Assembly (NCBI GenBank): GCA_947034895.1 | Contig: OX344761.1 | Coordinates: forward strand, 83,903,839 to 83,967,838 | Origin: Rhytidiadelphus loreus | Taxonomy: Eukaryota; Streptophyta; Bryopsida; Hypnales; Hylocomiaceae | DNA length: 64,000 nucleotides | Direction of reading: 5' to 3' | Shown: positions 1 to 11,948 of the stretch, in pieces | Position numbering within the stretch: the first letter of the stretch is position 1 | How the letters are laid out: each line of letters opens with the position of its first letter | Notes under the pieces: model-generated | Told to the model about the DNA's origin: nothing | Databases searched by the model: none | What the model saw: only the letters and a program-made list of their open reading frames with translations | Position numbers and translations under genes: made by a program

Positions 1-164
1 ATGTTGATTTGGACAATTATTTGTTGATTTGGATAGTAATTTGTTGATTTGGATAGTAATTTGTTGACTTGGATAGTAATTTGTTGATTTGGAGAAAAAT
101 TAACAAAAAAGTGAACCAAATCAACACGACCAAATCAATAGAAAAATTGAATTTTCTAGTAGTG
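1..164. mobile_element. CACTA-like MITE, 3' part, with ~21-bp tandem repeats
   Basis: The right end reads CTAGTAGTG and the inner sequence pairs with the left end seen in the complete copy at 57,855-58,015. This copy holds three to four repeats of a ~21-bp unit (TTGTTGATTTGGATAGTAAT) where copy B has fewer. The left terminus lies before base 1. Confidence 0.6.
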
Positions 165-300
165 TATGTTTGGAACTTCATCATATGGGCATGTGGTGTG
201 GCAATCCATAACATGTATGAGCTCATTATTTCTTTGCAAGATTGAATAGACACAAAGATCTCTTGTTTACCTTTCCACTTGCAATGAGACATATAGGAAC

Positions 301-550
301 CAGCCTTATTTTTTGGGGCAAAATGGAGCCAAAAAGCACCATTTCACAATGAAAATCTTTTTTGCCAGAAAAGTTTCAATCCAATTTTAAATGTGGATGA
401 AATTGTCCAATTTGGATGAAAAAGTGTATGAATTTGATTGAAAAGTATTTTATAGTACAAAAGATGGATGTATGAAGAAATAAAATGTTTCACCAAATTT
501 TAAGTGATCACCATCTTGGCATTTTTTCAAAAACCAAAAGAAAAAGGCTG
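301..550. mobile_element. hAT-like MITE with 8-bp target duplication
   Basis: A 250-bp insertion begins CAGCCTTATTTTTT and ends AAAAAGGCTG. It is flanked on both sides by ATAGGAAC (293-300 and 551-558). Copy B has the unoccupied site (ATAAGAAC near 58,138), so both ends are defined by comparison. CAG-type ends with an 8-bp duplication are typical of hAT elements. No coding sequence. Confidence 0.8.
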
Positions 551-558
551 ATAGGAAC

Positions 559-1900
559 TCCATTAGTGGTGACATTAGTATGTAGTAGTAGAGCACTAAA
601 TCCTATAACAATATAGTTGAAAAATTGTACTTTGATGCATTCATTGCTACCCAAAACCTTGGTGTCAAAAACACTCATAAACAAGAAGAAGAAGAAGCAA
701 CAATTGAAAAACTTGGAATGACAATCTCATCCATCTTCAAACTAAGTTGCTAAGAAATACTTGCAACTCATGATTATAGAATGACTGACCTTGCATTCGT
801 TCTTTTCATTAATATTCTTAGTTTATAGAAGAAGCAAAATTCAACAAAAGTAACTAAAGGTTCAAAAATGTGAGAAAAAGTTGATGCACACCTTCATCGC
901 CAAAAAACATATAATGCGTCCTAGATTTGACGTACTCTCTTCTGTGAGCCATTTGCAAGTAGACAACATTGTTTCTAACACCACTTATAAATGCCAAGTT
1001 ACCAAGAGGACACATAAATCAAATAATACTTCTATATAAGTTACTATTGTATAGTATAGATTTACCTAACCACTAAAAGATCAATAAATATTTGCAAACT
1101 TATTGATCTCTAGATATTATTCAAGTTCCAATACATGAGATCATAAGAATAAGACTAGATTGAACAAACATACTTTCTCCCCATTCATGTAATTTGTGCT
1201 TCCCTCCTCCCTCTTTGTTGTAGTCTATTCAAAACACAAGTTCAACAAGATCAACATTATCCCCTAAGTGCCTAAGCCTTTCCATGTGTGTTTTTCCTTT
1301 CAAAATCTATCTATATAGATGTTTAGAGAGTTTGAATCTTAGCATGCATACCAATCCTGAATGTAATATTGCATAAGAGTTGTGAGATTATAACAAGAGA
1401 AATGCATGCATCCTATTTTGAACTATGTTGCCTCTCTCCACAATGTTTGAGAAATTTGCATATAAGAGTTTTTTGGGATTGGAGGTGACACGAACAACTT
1501 GAAATTGTGTTAGTACACTAAAATGCACTTCTAAAAACCTTAAGTTCAAAAGCAGAGCTATCAAATTCATTACACAATCCACCTTGCAATTGTTGAAATG
1601 CAATTTTTTATAAGTAGAAATCACAAATAACTCCAAATGAACACTTGCAAGTTTAAATTTCAACAGTGAAAATCATGAAAACACTTTACTCTTTCCATTC
1701 GGACCATTTTCAAAGCAAATGGATAAGTACAATTTCTTAGATCTCAAATGAAGTGAAATTGGCAAGCTTTGCTCAAAGCTAGGAAATCGAGTAAAATTTG
1801 CAAACTTTACTCTTACACTAATGGTACATATATATGCCTTTGATGACCTCTCAAAAATCAAATATTTTATTTTTCAGTGAAAAATAAAAGCTTCCAATAC
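559..1900. other. No gene seen; part of copy A
   Basis: AT-rich sequence shared with copy B (58,147-59,929). Open frames here are short and differ between copies, so no coding region is supported. Confidence 0.6.
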
Positions 1901-1904
1901 TTAA

Positions 1905-2849
1905 CCCCTAAAGGTCAAAGACTATGTTTTCACCAAAACTGCTCCAAAACTGCCCTTGCATTTACAAACACCAAATTTTACAAAAGAAACATTTTTAGAA
2001 CCATGTAACCATAGGATCTTGTAGTAAACTGGTTTGAGAAGATGTGAAAAAATTTCAGAATTTTCCACCGTGTAGATTGCAAGATATTAACGTTTGAAGT
2101 GACAAAAATCCCATTTTTAGCCCTGTGAAAATACGGGAAGTTGCACTTCACAAGGTCACATTTGTATGGAAAAATGTCCAAAATGGTGGTTACTCCTTAA
2201 AATTCATTCTTCAAGTCAAGTTGGCTACATGCTTGAAATTTTTTAGATCATTTGGAATTGTACAACATATAGGAAAAAAATAGTAAGTAGAAAGAAGTAG
2301 AGAATGATTAAAAATACTAAATTGTTAACAATTTATTTATAGAATTGAAAAATGCCAATCCCAATGGTTATAATGTTTTAATAAACAATATACACCCAAT
2401 ATTTTTATTTTTTTCCAAAAATATTTAAAATTGAATTAGATAAAGGACCTCAAAGTTTATTTTAGAGTACAGATTCCATAACTACCCATAAACTAACCCA
2501 AACTAAAATTCCTCATAACTTTTGACTCATTGATCAAAATGGAATGATTCAAAGCTTACCACATATATAAAAATCTAGAGCATCAATTTCAATTTTCAAT
2601 TTTTTTAAAAAGTGATTTTCAAAGAAGTTTTTTTTCCTGCCCGAGCTGCCCGCCGAACACTAAAAACTACATATCATGCAATAACTTTTGAACTATGTAG
2701 TCAAAAGTTATGAAAATTTTTGGACCTTAGAGATACTCCTCATCCCCATATTGTGTGAAATTTTCAAAGAAAAATAAGAAAAACTCCGCCTATAGTGAGC
2801 TGCCAAAAATTGCTATGTTGCCAAAAAACAGTGTTTGGACGTTTAGGGG
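1905..2849. mobile_element. TTAA-flanked non-autonomous element (T1)
   Basis: 945 bp starting CCCCTAAAGGTC and ending GACGTTTAGGGG, flanked by TTAA on both sides (1,901-1,904 and 2,850-2,853). Copy B has a single TTAA at 59,930-59,933 with no insert, giving a precise empty site. A TTAA duplication with short inverted ends is the signature of the piggyBac superfamily. No transposase is encoded, so the superfamily label is inference. Confidence 0.75.
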
Positions 2850-3133
2850 TTAACCTTCAATACAACTTGTAAAAAATTTAAAACTGATCACATGAATTTA
2901 ACTGCCCACACCAAAATGAGCCTAAAATTTTTGAGTGACCAGCCATTTACGATCCAAGAGGTAGTTAGGGGTTAAGTTTGATGCCCAAATTGCAAGATGT
3001 CAAAATTTTGTATGATACCTCATTTTGACAAGATCCTTGTTTATGCTTGAAGAATAAGTCAAAACCAACAAAACATTGATTACATAAGCCTAAACCTAAA
3101 AAGAGGTTGCATCACTCTTGTTGTTGGGTTTTG

Positions 3134-3785
3134 TTAACCCCTAAACGACCAATTAAACTATATTTTTTGGCAACTTAGTAATTTTGGGCAACTCACTATA
3201 AATTGAATTTTTATTTTATTTCTTTGAAATTGTTACTCAACATTTTCTTGAAGAGTAGTTTTAAGGCCCAACAATTTTCATAACTTACGAGTACATGGTT
3301 AAAAGGCTATTGTATGATATATAGTTTTCATTGCCTAGTAGGCAGATTGGGCAACTAAAAAAACTTATTTAAAAGTCACTTTTTGAGAAATAAGAATTTG
3401 AAATTGGTTTTGTAGATTTTTATATACGTGGAAAGCTTTGAATCATTCCATTTTGATTAATGAGATGAAAGTTATGAGGAGTTTTAGTTGTGGATAGTTT
3501 GTAAGTAGTTATGGAATCCCTACCCTAAGATAAACTTTGAAGTTCTTTATTTAACTCAATTTTCAATAATTTTGAAAAAAAAGAAAGAAAATTGTAGATT
3601 GTTTATTACAACATCATAACTATTGGGATTAGCATTTTCCAATTCCATATTTAAACTCTTAACAATTTTGTATTTTGAATCATTCTCTACTTCTTTCTAC
3701 TTCCTATATTTTTCCTACATGTTGTACAATTCCAAATGATTTGAAAATTTTCAAGCATGTAGCGAACTTGCCTTGAAGAATGAAT
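3134..3785 (-). mobile_element. TTAA-family element fragment, inverted
   Basis: Starts TTAACCCCTAAACGACC and is similar to the reverse complement of the 3' part of T1 (about 2,205-2,853). Homology stops near 3,785 without a second terminus, so the copy is truncated. It is present at the same place in copy B (60,213-60,860) and so predates the A/B split. Confidence 0.6.
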
Positions 3786-3957
3786 TCAGACAATTACAAT
3801 CAGTGCTCCAAAGTGATCAAAAGCAAGAGCTTCAAATCAAATAGCTCCATCTACTCAAGTGAACCTGTGGTTGTAACAGTCCAAGTTTACATTCCTTTTG
3901 CGCATCCTAAACGAAAGGAATCTGAAAAATCTTTGACGAGAGTTTCCAACACTTTGC

Positions 3958-3990
3958 CCAAACCCTAAACCCTAAAACCCTAAGCCCTAG
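3958..3990. repeat. Short degenerate telomere-type repeat
   Basis: About four degenerate CCCTAAA units, shared with copy B at 61,042-61,073. Too short to suggest a chromosome end. Confidence 0.4.
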
Positions 3991-4219
3991 ATTCCTTTAC
4001 AACCCTGGATTGTCCACTACAACAAAGGCCAGAAAGTCCATACTGCAATCCCCCAACGTTGCCTCCACAGAAGATACCCCCCAAGCCCGAGCTTAGCTGG
4101 CTCCAGTAAACCCTCCACTGGGAAAAACATTTGCTCATGCCATATGGTAGCAACTCATTCTCTGCAAAATCCTGCTCCCATGCCCAAGAAATAAAGCACA
4201 TGTTACCGACAGCTTCTCT
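3980..4219 (-). pseudogene. Broken gene fragment of unknown function, copy A
   Basis: On the minus strand the frame reads LREAVGNMCFISWAWEQ and then FAENELLP, the same as copy B. It then differs by indels, so the remaining ~45 residues are out of register with B. There is no intact start, terminus or known domain. I do not recognise the family. The longer, unbroken frame is at 61,062-61,310. Confidence 0.35.
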
Positions 4220-4978
4220 TAACTTACAAACGGTACACCATTCATTTCATTTGTTGGGAGACATATATACAAACATTGCACTTTTCCACTAGAATACATT
4301 TTTCTACATTTTCTTTGTCAAAGACTAATGGAGGAGGAGGCTCAAAAACAGCTCGGGCAATCCATTAAGAATTGCCCCTACATAAGTGCCCCAAACAGTG
4401 CACAAGGATGTAGAAATAGAAGTGACTTTGTGTGGTTTTAGGCTATTCAGCAGGTGACATGGTTCATCATCACGTGTGATTTTGTCCATAATAAAGTCCT
4501 GAATTTGGTGAGGTCTGCAAAATGGCTTTGAAATGTCAAAAAATAACAAGAAAAGTTGCAAAATACACATGAGGCTGAATCTCTTTCTACTGAAATGATA
4601 TGAAAATTTTACCACAATAACTAAACTGAAAGGGGAACATAACCCAACAAATTTTATTAAAAACTAACATTGTATGAAGGAGCTACAAGCCCCCAAAGTT
4701 GTAGCCATGAAATGCAATTTGGTTGGCTTCCAATCAGTACATCTTGGATTAATTTGAAAATTTTACCACACAAGCTAGAAGAGAGAGCGCAAATTTCCAA
4801 GCAAGTTTTATTGAAAACTGAAAATTGGATGCAAAAGTTAAAGCACTTTGAATTGGACTTAAAACTATGTGAAGATACTTTTGTTCGTTTAGGGTTTGCA
4901 GTAAATTTTGATTTACAATGGGAAGTGAATTGAATGGAAACGTATAGTGGATCACTCTTAAACTCACTGACTCCATTC

Positions 4979-5069
4979 ATTAGGAAAAATTTGAGGCTTG
5001 AAAGAGGTTGCCAATTTTTTATTTTCGGCAGCCCCGAAGTGCAAGTACAAAAATAAAATAAAATAAAAA

Positions 5070-5114
<45 letters not shown>

Positions 5115-5258
5115 TAATATTATTTTAATTATATATATATATATATTTTTTAAAGTCGCTAGTCTTACGTGGCACCAGTAGTGCCACATCATATCCCTAA
5201 TTGCACTTGGGGGAAACTCGCAGTCCTTTGTACGCCTTAGATTTTTTGTATTGCAAAG
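4979..5258. other. Segment present in copy A only, with TTA microsatellite
   Basis: Copy B joins the flanks directly near 62,140. The A-specific stretch includes (TTA)n and (AT)n tracts at about 5,082-5,147. No clear inverted ends or target duplication were found, so it may be a deletion in B rather than an insertion in A. Confidence 0.4.
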
Positions 5259-5497
5259 CTATGTTTTGGTTCATCACAACTACACCTATGAGCATTAATA
5301 AGGACCGAGGCACCTTTGACTTTGGAAAATCATATCTTATTCATTCCAAGTCAAAAAATTAAAATTTTGTGTTCTTCATTTCTCTTTCTCCCACAAAAAT
5401 GTAAAAATCTTTGGGTCCACCCATTTCTACACAAAGGTCTTTTTTCCTTTAGATGTGCACTTTTTGAGCCTTCTACCTTACATGGAGAAGAATAAAG

Positions 5498-5966
5498 CAT
5501 TAGATGGGATTCAGCTGCAGTAGACAACTATGAGTTCCCCAATGTTCCCAAACGCTGGGAATTCCGCCACGCAAGATGTTGATGTGGTCAAAGAGTCGAC
5601 CACATTAGCAAATATTAATAAATTATTTTTAAATTATTTTTTCATAAAAAAATAATTTTTATTTAAATTTTAATATTAATTTTTTTTAATTAATTTTTTT
5701 TAAATTTTAATTAATTTTAAATAAATAAATTAAATTTTAATTAATTTTAAATAAATAAATAAAATTTTAATTAATTTTTAATTAATTAATTAATTTTTAA
5801 TTAATTTTTAATTAATTAATTAATTTTAATTAATTAATTAATTTTAATTAATTTTAAATAAATAATTAATTTTTTTAATTAATTTTTTTCCAGGCAGTTC
5901 AGGCTGGTTCCCAGCAACGGGAACAGCCTGCAACGGCCCTCCCGAAGGACTGGATCCCATGTAATG
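5498..5966. mobile_element. Non-autonomous insertion with 17-bp inverted ends
   Basis: 469 bp present in copy A but not in copy B. The ends are CATTAGATGGGATTCAG and, reverse-complemented, CATTACATGGGATCCAG. The interior is almost entirely a TTAATT/AAATAA low-complexity tract (about 5,600-5,890). The CATTA ends resemble CACTA-type termini, but a target duplication is not clear. Confidence 0.55.
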
Positions 5967-6059
5967 TGAGTGTCTCCCTCCTCATTAGTTTTCTCAAATG
6001 CTTTCATTTCTCAAGCTTTTCTTACTAAGGTGGAAACACCAAAAACCATCAATAAAAGT

Positions 6060-6260
6060 GTCGGCTCCCTAGACCACTAAAACTGTCACATAGACGGCCT
6101 CTAAACCAAAATCTTCAAAAATCAGTAGTCAGCGAATGAGAGTTAAGTATGTGTCCTTCATGTGCGTTAGCAAATCAAAGATAAGCATTTGAAGGACACA
6201 TTAACTAAAGTCTAGGCACATATTTAGAAACAATCTATAGTACAAGAATAGGTACAGGGA
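6060..6260 (+). repeat. Dispersed repeat, also inverted at 9,062-9,250
   Basis: This stretch is similar to the reverse complement of 9,062-9,250 and to copy B at 63,275-63,480. It contains a short internal inverted repeat around the sequence TTGAAGGACACA. No coding potential seen. Confidence 0.55.
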
Positions 6261-7269
6261 CGCTTTTGGGTGCCTTCACCTTAACAGTACACCATTCATT
6301 TCAATTTCTACAAGACACATACAGACATTGCACTCTTCCACTAGATACATTATTTTAAATTTACTTTTTTAGTGACAACTGGGAGAAGAAGAAGAGAGTC
6401 AGTTGGTGTCTTCTTTGCCATCCATTTTCTCAAATGCTTTCATTCCTCAAGAAAACTGCTGAAATGAAAAATATGAATTCGTGCGTCTTGCAGTATTTGG
6501 AAAATCAGCAGTAGTGGATGCACTTTTACCTTCAAAAGGCTACTCAGTGTTCCAACAATGCATCCAATAAGCAACCCAATGTCACATGTACACTAAGAAC
6601 CATATCACTTTTTGAAGATTTCTTTCATCAACCACACTGCAATAATTAGAATTAAGCGGTCCTATTAGTACATACTCCATGAGGAAGTTAGAGAGTGATT
6701 AGCATAAACATGAACTGCTAAATCACTTCCCAGCATTGCTCATCCCATGTCCACGACTTCAAGTTCATCTCTCCTAATTTTGGAGCCAACAACATTGACA
6801 AGAGTTTCATGATTCAATGTTGGTCACCCCTCTCTTGTAGTCTTGTATAAATATTATTGACGGAAATAATTTGATGAATTCTTTGGTAAATAATACTGAA
6901 TAATAAGTTCCTACATTTCTCGTCAGGTTAAAAAAAATTACCAGACTATATCTGCTCTAGAGTCTTCATCAACAAGATTCATCCACCCATCATTAATGTA
7001 AGCTTCAATACATAATTGTAGCAATACATTTGTGTTGTGTTCAATTTTTAGTGCTAATTATAGGATTAGACAAATACATCAACAAATAATTGTAAAGAAA
7101 GATGGTTTGTCAAAAATCCAAAGAAACCATTGAATCAAATACAAATGACATTTAACCATCTCAAATCTAAAATAAATTTGATGGTAAAATGAAGGGGTTG
7201 TTTCATTGACATTTTGTTAGGAATGAATGGGAGAGACGTCATTTTTCTATTGAAATTTATTGTCCATCA

Positions 7270-7810
7270 TGAACCCTCAAATGGTATGGGATAATTTAAA
7301 GATGAGAGCTTGATCACTCATTGTCAAAATGTAAACATTATGTTGAAGTAGAATTTCAGACCTCATTTAGGTAAAGTAATATAGTTTTTCTCAAACAACT
7401 TTGAATTGAAAAAAAATTGGGAAATAAAGAGAACTTCCATCTCCAAAAGTCTTTTTGAGATATAGAGCATCCAATTAAATGTTATAGACAAAATTTAGAG
7501 AGGATGTTTGAAAATGTTGAAGAAAATGTCTTTTCCAACCCTTCTTTGAAATTTGTCCATAACTTTTGATAGGAAGCTCAAAATCTCAAACATATTTTTG
7601 GATATGAAATTTGATTTGATTTACCAACTTTTCTTTGGTTTTAAACTTTTTGAAAAGAATTGTTTTGCAATGCCTAAATGAGGTTTGAAATTCAAACACA
7701 ATTTGTGCTTTTGATTTCACTATGAGCAATTCAAGAGCTCCTACTAATTCTAATTTACATATCCTACATGGGTTGTTTCACCTCATACCATCCCATACGT
7801 ATATAAAGAG
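7270..7810. mobile_element. Foldback (long inverted arm) element, intact axis
   Basis: The left half (to about 7,565) and right half (from about 7,566) are imperfect reverse complements of each other. Both resemble the two arms that flank the 17.4-kb Mutator-like element (10,500-10,857 and 28,282-28,510). The axis carries TAACTTTTGATAGG. Because this copy is uninterrupted, it approximates the empty state of the disrupted foldback element. Confidence 0.6.
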
Positions 7811-8066
7811 CTCGATTTCACAATTTAAAACATAAATCATGAATGATTTGGGAATCAAAGTGATGTAATTTAGTCGTTGAATTAATTTTTTTCTTTGAAT
7901 TGAATGTTTTCTTTTAAAGTTTTAATAAAAAGTTTACAAATTTATTTTTGCTATTGATTCAATCATGTGTAATTGCAACCCACTAACTGTACACAACGCA
8001 ATTACTACAATTAAATAATTAAGCTTATGCTATTGATCTAGTTGCCTGATTACACCTATGTTTTAA

Positions 8067-8994
8067 CCCCTAAAGTCCCATTGTCCCCTTCGGGGACAAT
8101 TTGAAATTCGGGCAGGTTCCTATGGGCTGAAATTTTACCCTAATTTTTTGAAACTTTTTTTGAAGATAGAAAATCTGATAAGCTTTGTGGGAATATAATT
8201 TTTATTTCAATTGGTGCCCGGAAGCAAAAGTTATACCACAAAAAGCTTGAAACTGCACTCGGCGGGCAGCACAAAAAATATTGCAAAAATTCAAAATAAT
8301 TTTTTAAAATTTTTTTTTCTCAAAGATAATGTTTTTTTTACATCTAAAGCTTTGATTCATTCCACTTTGATTAGTGATGTGAAAGTTATGAACAATCTTA
8401 TTTTTCGGGCAATCTAAGCATCTTTTTGGAAAAAAACACTTGTAGGATTTATCTCAGAATGCAATTTTCAAATTTTTTCAATTTTTTTTTTTGAAAAGGT
8501 TAAATTTTCTTGTTAGAACAATCTCACCGTTGCGATTATTGTATTTCAATCCCATCTAAGAGCTATTATCAATTTAGTTTTTCTTTCAATCTTGGACCTA
8601 CTTCTACTTGACAATTTTTTGAAGTAAGAAAATCAAGTTGTTGTTTTTTGAAATTTTTTTCCTAGACTCCCAACTCAATTTTTCAACACAATAAATTTTA
8701 AATTCAAGCTCCACAGTGTAATTTTTTTCCACAAATAGAGATCAAAGTCATCTGAAATTGCAGTCCAGTGTTCAAAAAAACTTATTTTTTCAACTTTGAA
8801 TGCTCATATCTCTCAATCTGTATGGTCAAACTTCATGAAATTTTTACCACAAGATCTAAAATAAGTAAAGTTTAAGATCCTACGGTTCAGTTCCAAAAAA
8901 AGCTTTTTTTTTTTTTTTTTTTTTTTGACTAACCCAGTAGAAATGGTAGTTTTGAGTGGTTTTTGAAAGAAAAATGGCCTTGGGACTTTAGGGG
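8067..8994. mobile_element. TTAA-flanked non-autonomous element (T2)
   Basis: 928 bp with inverted ends CCCCTAAAGTCCCA, flanked by TTAA at 8,063-8,066 and 8,995-8,998. It is a different subfamily from T1 inside but shares the CCCCTAAA termini. A truncated relative lies at 30,331-31,251. A poly-T run sits near 8,907-8,926. No coding sequence. Confidence 0.7.
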
Positions 8995-9061
8995 TTAAGC
9001 CACCATGTTCATGAAAGAGAGAAGCTGCAATCCGACTCACTGTGATGTGCTCCACTTCAAC

Positions 9062-9250
9062 CAAATCCACACTTAACTTAAAGCATCCTTGTACCTATTC
9101 TTGTACCTTAAACTGTGTACCTAGACTTTAGTTAATGTGTCCTTCAAATACTTACCTCTGATTTACTAACGCATTTGAAGGACACATACTTAACTCTGAT
9201 TTGCTAACTACTAATTTTTGCAGATTTTGGTTTAGGGGCCACCTATGTAA
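9062..9250 (-). repeat. Inverted copy of the 6,060-6,260 repeat
   Basis: Reverse-complement similarity to 6,060-6,260 and 63,275-63,480. No gene. Confidence 0.5.
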
Positions 9251-9570
9251 CACTTTCAATGATCTAGGGAGTTGGCACTTTGAAAAATCATAGAAATTAC
9301 ATACCACATCCAATTTTTTATTTTTATTTTTAATATTCATGGTTTTCACTTGCTAATACTATAAAAATATCATTTTTTTAGGAAAAGATGTCTCCAACTA
9401 TGCTGAATTGCTTATATTGACAGTTTTAGGTGCTTCCACCTCAGCTTACAACACATTCATTTGGCATAAGCAGGCTCCAGACTGTACTTCATCCAAGTCA
9501 GCCCATGTCAATAAACAACTACTATGAGCTTTACTGCCGTAGCTAGGGAAGAACCAATATTAACCTGTTT

Positions 9571-9605
9571 TTGGCAATGAAATTCCGTTTCATTTGTGTA
9601 AAACA
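9571..9605 (+). repeat. Short retroposon tail fragment
   Basis: Contains GCAATGAAATTCCGTTTCAT, the same tail as the retroposon at 29,646-29,728 and, inverted, 34,351-34,423. Only the tail is recognisable here. Confidence 0.4.
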
Positions 9606-10224
9606 CACAAACCCACCCACCCCCTGAAATCCCTCTGCCCGGGCTGTTTATTGACCGGATCTGTATTTTATTATTTGCAATGAAAATTATCATTTGTAAG
9701 AGAAATAAGAAATCCTGAAATCTTGTATTTTACCCCTTTGCAATGGAATTTGTTTCAATTGTTTTAAGAAAAGAAATATATCTTGAAATCCGGCCAAGCA
9801 TTTCAAAAGCACAAGTCCCGAGCATTGGAATCGGTCCCCACCCTAACAAAGACTTCATAGTTCCATTTCAAACTTTGAAACAATAAATTTCAATGCCCAT
9901 ATATTGAATTGGTATTGAATTGAAATTTGGATGGTCTTGAAACATTCCATTGAATCAACATGTTTTGACTTAATGCTTTTCTAATTCACAATATCTCAAT
10001 GCAATTTCAATTTATTTTTTGTCAATACTATTTCAATTGCCCTTGATAATGCACTAAATTAGCACCTCTAATTGGAGGGAATTGAAAAATGTGCACGCTA
10101 GTATTAACTCAATCACACATTGAAGGATGTGAGTGGTAACGAGCATCACCAAAATTTTCGGCCATGGCTGGAGTGTACCTTTGTAGTGTGCCATTCTAGA
10201 TAGGCTCTTCCATGACTCCCATCA
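9606..10224. other. No gene or element recognised
   Basis: AT-rich sequence with only short open frames and no recognised repeat ends. Confidence 0.4.
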
Positions 10225-10857
10225 ACTAAGGTAAAACAGCCCATTACGGTCAAATCGCCCATAGTGGACACCTCATGGCCCCATAACGGTTTCTCAAACC
10301 ACAATCAATATCTAACCTGACGCTCATGGAGTGATTAGTGACCGCATTAGGAACACCTAACTTTTCCAGTGTAATAGCATTCCCATGGCAAACTCGCCAA
10401 ACAGGCACACCAAATCACAAAAAATTGCTTTCAATTAAATAAGAGAATTAAATCCACCAACCATCCCACATTTGTTGAAAAATATCTCCATCTTACCTTG
10501 AGTTTAAAATTGAGTAGAGAAACTCTTTATATACATATGAAGTGGTAGGATGTAGAACAACGCATGTGGGATAATGTAAATTAGAATTAGCAAGAGCTCA
10601 ACCACTCATAGTTAAGTCAAAAGTAGGATTTGTATTTCAATAGAATTTCAAACCTCATTTAGGCATGGTAGAATTTTTTTTTTCAAAACACTTTGAACTA
10701 AGAAAAGTTGGTAAATGAAGATAACTTTCATTTCCAAAAATCCGTTTGAGATTTAGAACATCCAATTAAAATATACGGACAGATTTGAGAGAGGAGGTTT
10801 GAAATTGTAAAAAATATTTCCCTCCCAACCCTCTCAAATTTGTCTATAACTTTTGAT
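10225..10857. mobile_element. Left arm of a foldback element split by the Mutator-like element
   Basis: This ~630-bp arm is an imperfect reverse complement of 28,282-28,888. Matching points include CTAAGGTAAA.CAGCCCATT at its outer end and AACTTTTGAT at its inner end. The two arms joined would give a ~1.25-kb palindromic element like the one at 7,270-7,810. Confidence 0.6.
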
Positions 10858-10931
10858 CAACGACGCTAGCGTGCGAGCGGGGAGCGGGGAGCTTGTGAGC
10901 TGCGAGCGTGAAGCTTGTGAGCTTGGAGCCT
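10858..10931 (+). repeat. Left terminal inverted repeat with GAGC-rich subrepeats
   Basis: Starts CA....GCTAGCGTG and continues with repeated GGGGAGC, CTTGTGAGC and GCGAGCGTG motifs. The right end has matching GTGAGCCTGTGAGCC repeats. Tandem subterminal motifs of this kind are plausible transposase-binding sites, which is inference. Confidence 0.7.
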
Positions 10932-11948
10932 TAAAAAAAATTAAATCAACATTTTTACAAATATAATTTCTTTTTGGAAGAAATTATTTGAAGTTCAAAA
11001 AAACTTACTATTTTTAGTAAATTTTAGGACCCATAACCGCTCCCCCTATGACCGTGTATTTATAGAATATTTGTACCTAAATTCAGAATTTCCATATTCT
11101 GTATAAAATATTTAAACCTTTGTTTTCAATTGAACAATTCAATTGTCCCAATACAATTCGAATAGGTACCTACTTACAATTTCTCTAATAAATATACTAT
11201 AATATATAAAGCAAATTTACTTACAGAAATTGATGTCGGTACATATATCCTAGCTTCTACTATTGCTAGTGTACATGATCAATCACTCTAAATCCAATAT
11301 AGAGATTTTGGCCATTAGTATACTTTATAGCCTCACGGGATTTTAATTGAGGTCACTACATTGAAGGCTCATTGACCTTTTGCAAATATGCTCCACCTTT
11401 AAGGAAAAGCCTGTATTTTTGGAAAAAAATTTACAAATTTACAAAGGCTTCTCTCCCCCCCCCCCCCCTCTCCAAATAGAAATAATGTGTAAACCAATGT
11501 GGAAAAAAAATGATAAACATATAATGAGTAAGCAATGGAAATGGTTCAGGGATTATTAACCGAATCCCCCCCCCCCAAAAAAAGAGTGTAATTAAAAAAA
11601 AATTATAAACAATGAAAAAAAAAGGAAATTGGAAAAAAAAATTCATTTAAAAAAAAATATAAATGAAAACAAAAAAATAATTAAAAAAAGGATCATAATG
11701 AACTTACATAGAAATCAAAAGTATAGGCCGCTGAACATTAATGAATATAACATTCATAGGTCCACTGTTACATTTAGGCTTTCATTTTAGAGCTTAGCCA
11801 TTCGTAGCTTCATTTTCTAAAACGATTCACTAATGACGGACACTCATACATTCTAAGAATGCATAAATATCTTGAAATACATCCACGTCAAATGATTAGT
11901 GAATGGTACTAAATGTCATTTCATTTGTACCAAATGAAATACACATAA
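10932..11948. other. Subterminal region between left end and transposase 3' end
   Basis: No gene. Includes TATTTTTAGTAAATTTTAG near 11,011, which also occurs near the ends of the second Mutator-like element (around 48,152 and 52,770). Homopolymer C runs lie at about 11,455-11,468 and 11,566-11,576. Confidence 0.5.

Larger units (their letters stand above)
1..6780. repeat. Copy A of a long direct repeat (copy B 57,855-64,000)
   Basis: The sequence is colinear with copy B at high identity from base 1 to 6,780, where copy B reaches the window end. Examples are the stretch after base 555 against 58,147, 3,780-4,960 against 60,855-62,130, and 5,967-6,780 against 62,392-64,000. Copy A has extra segments at 301-558, 1,905-2,853, about 4,979-5,258 and 5,498-5,966. 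Copy B has extra segments at 58,851-59,242 and 62,409-63,204. Same orientation and about 57.9 kb spacing fit either a tandem segmental duplication or two copies of a long dispersed repeat. Both copies continue outside the window. Confidence 0.85.

Noticed and set aside
3958..3990. Telomere-type CCCTAAA repeats as a former chromosome end
   Set aside because: Only about four degenerate units, shared by both copies of the repeat.
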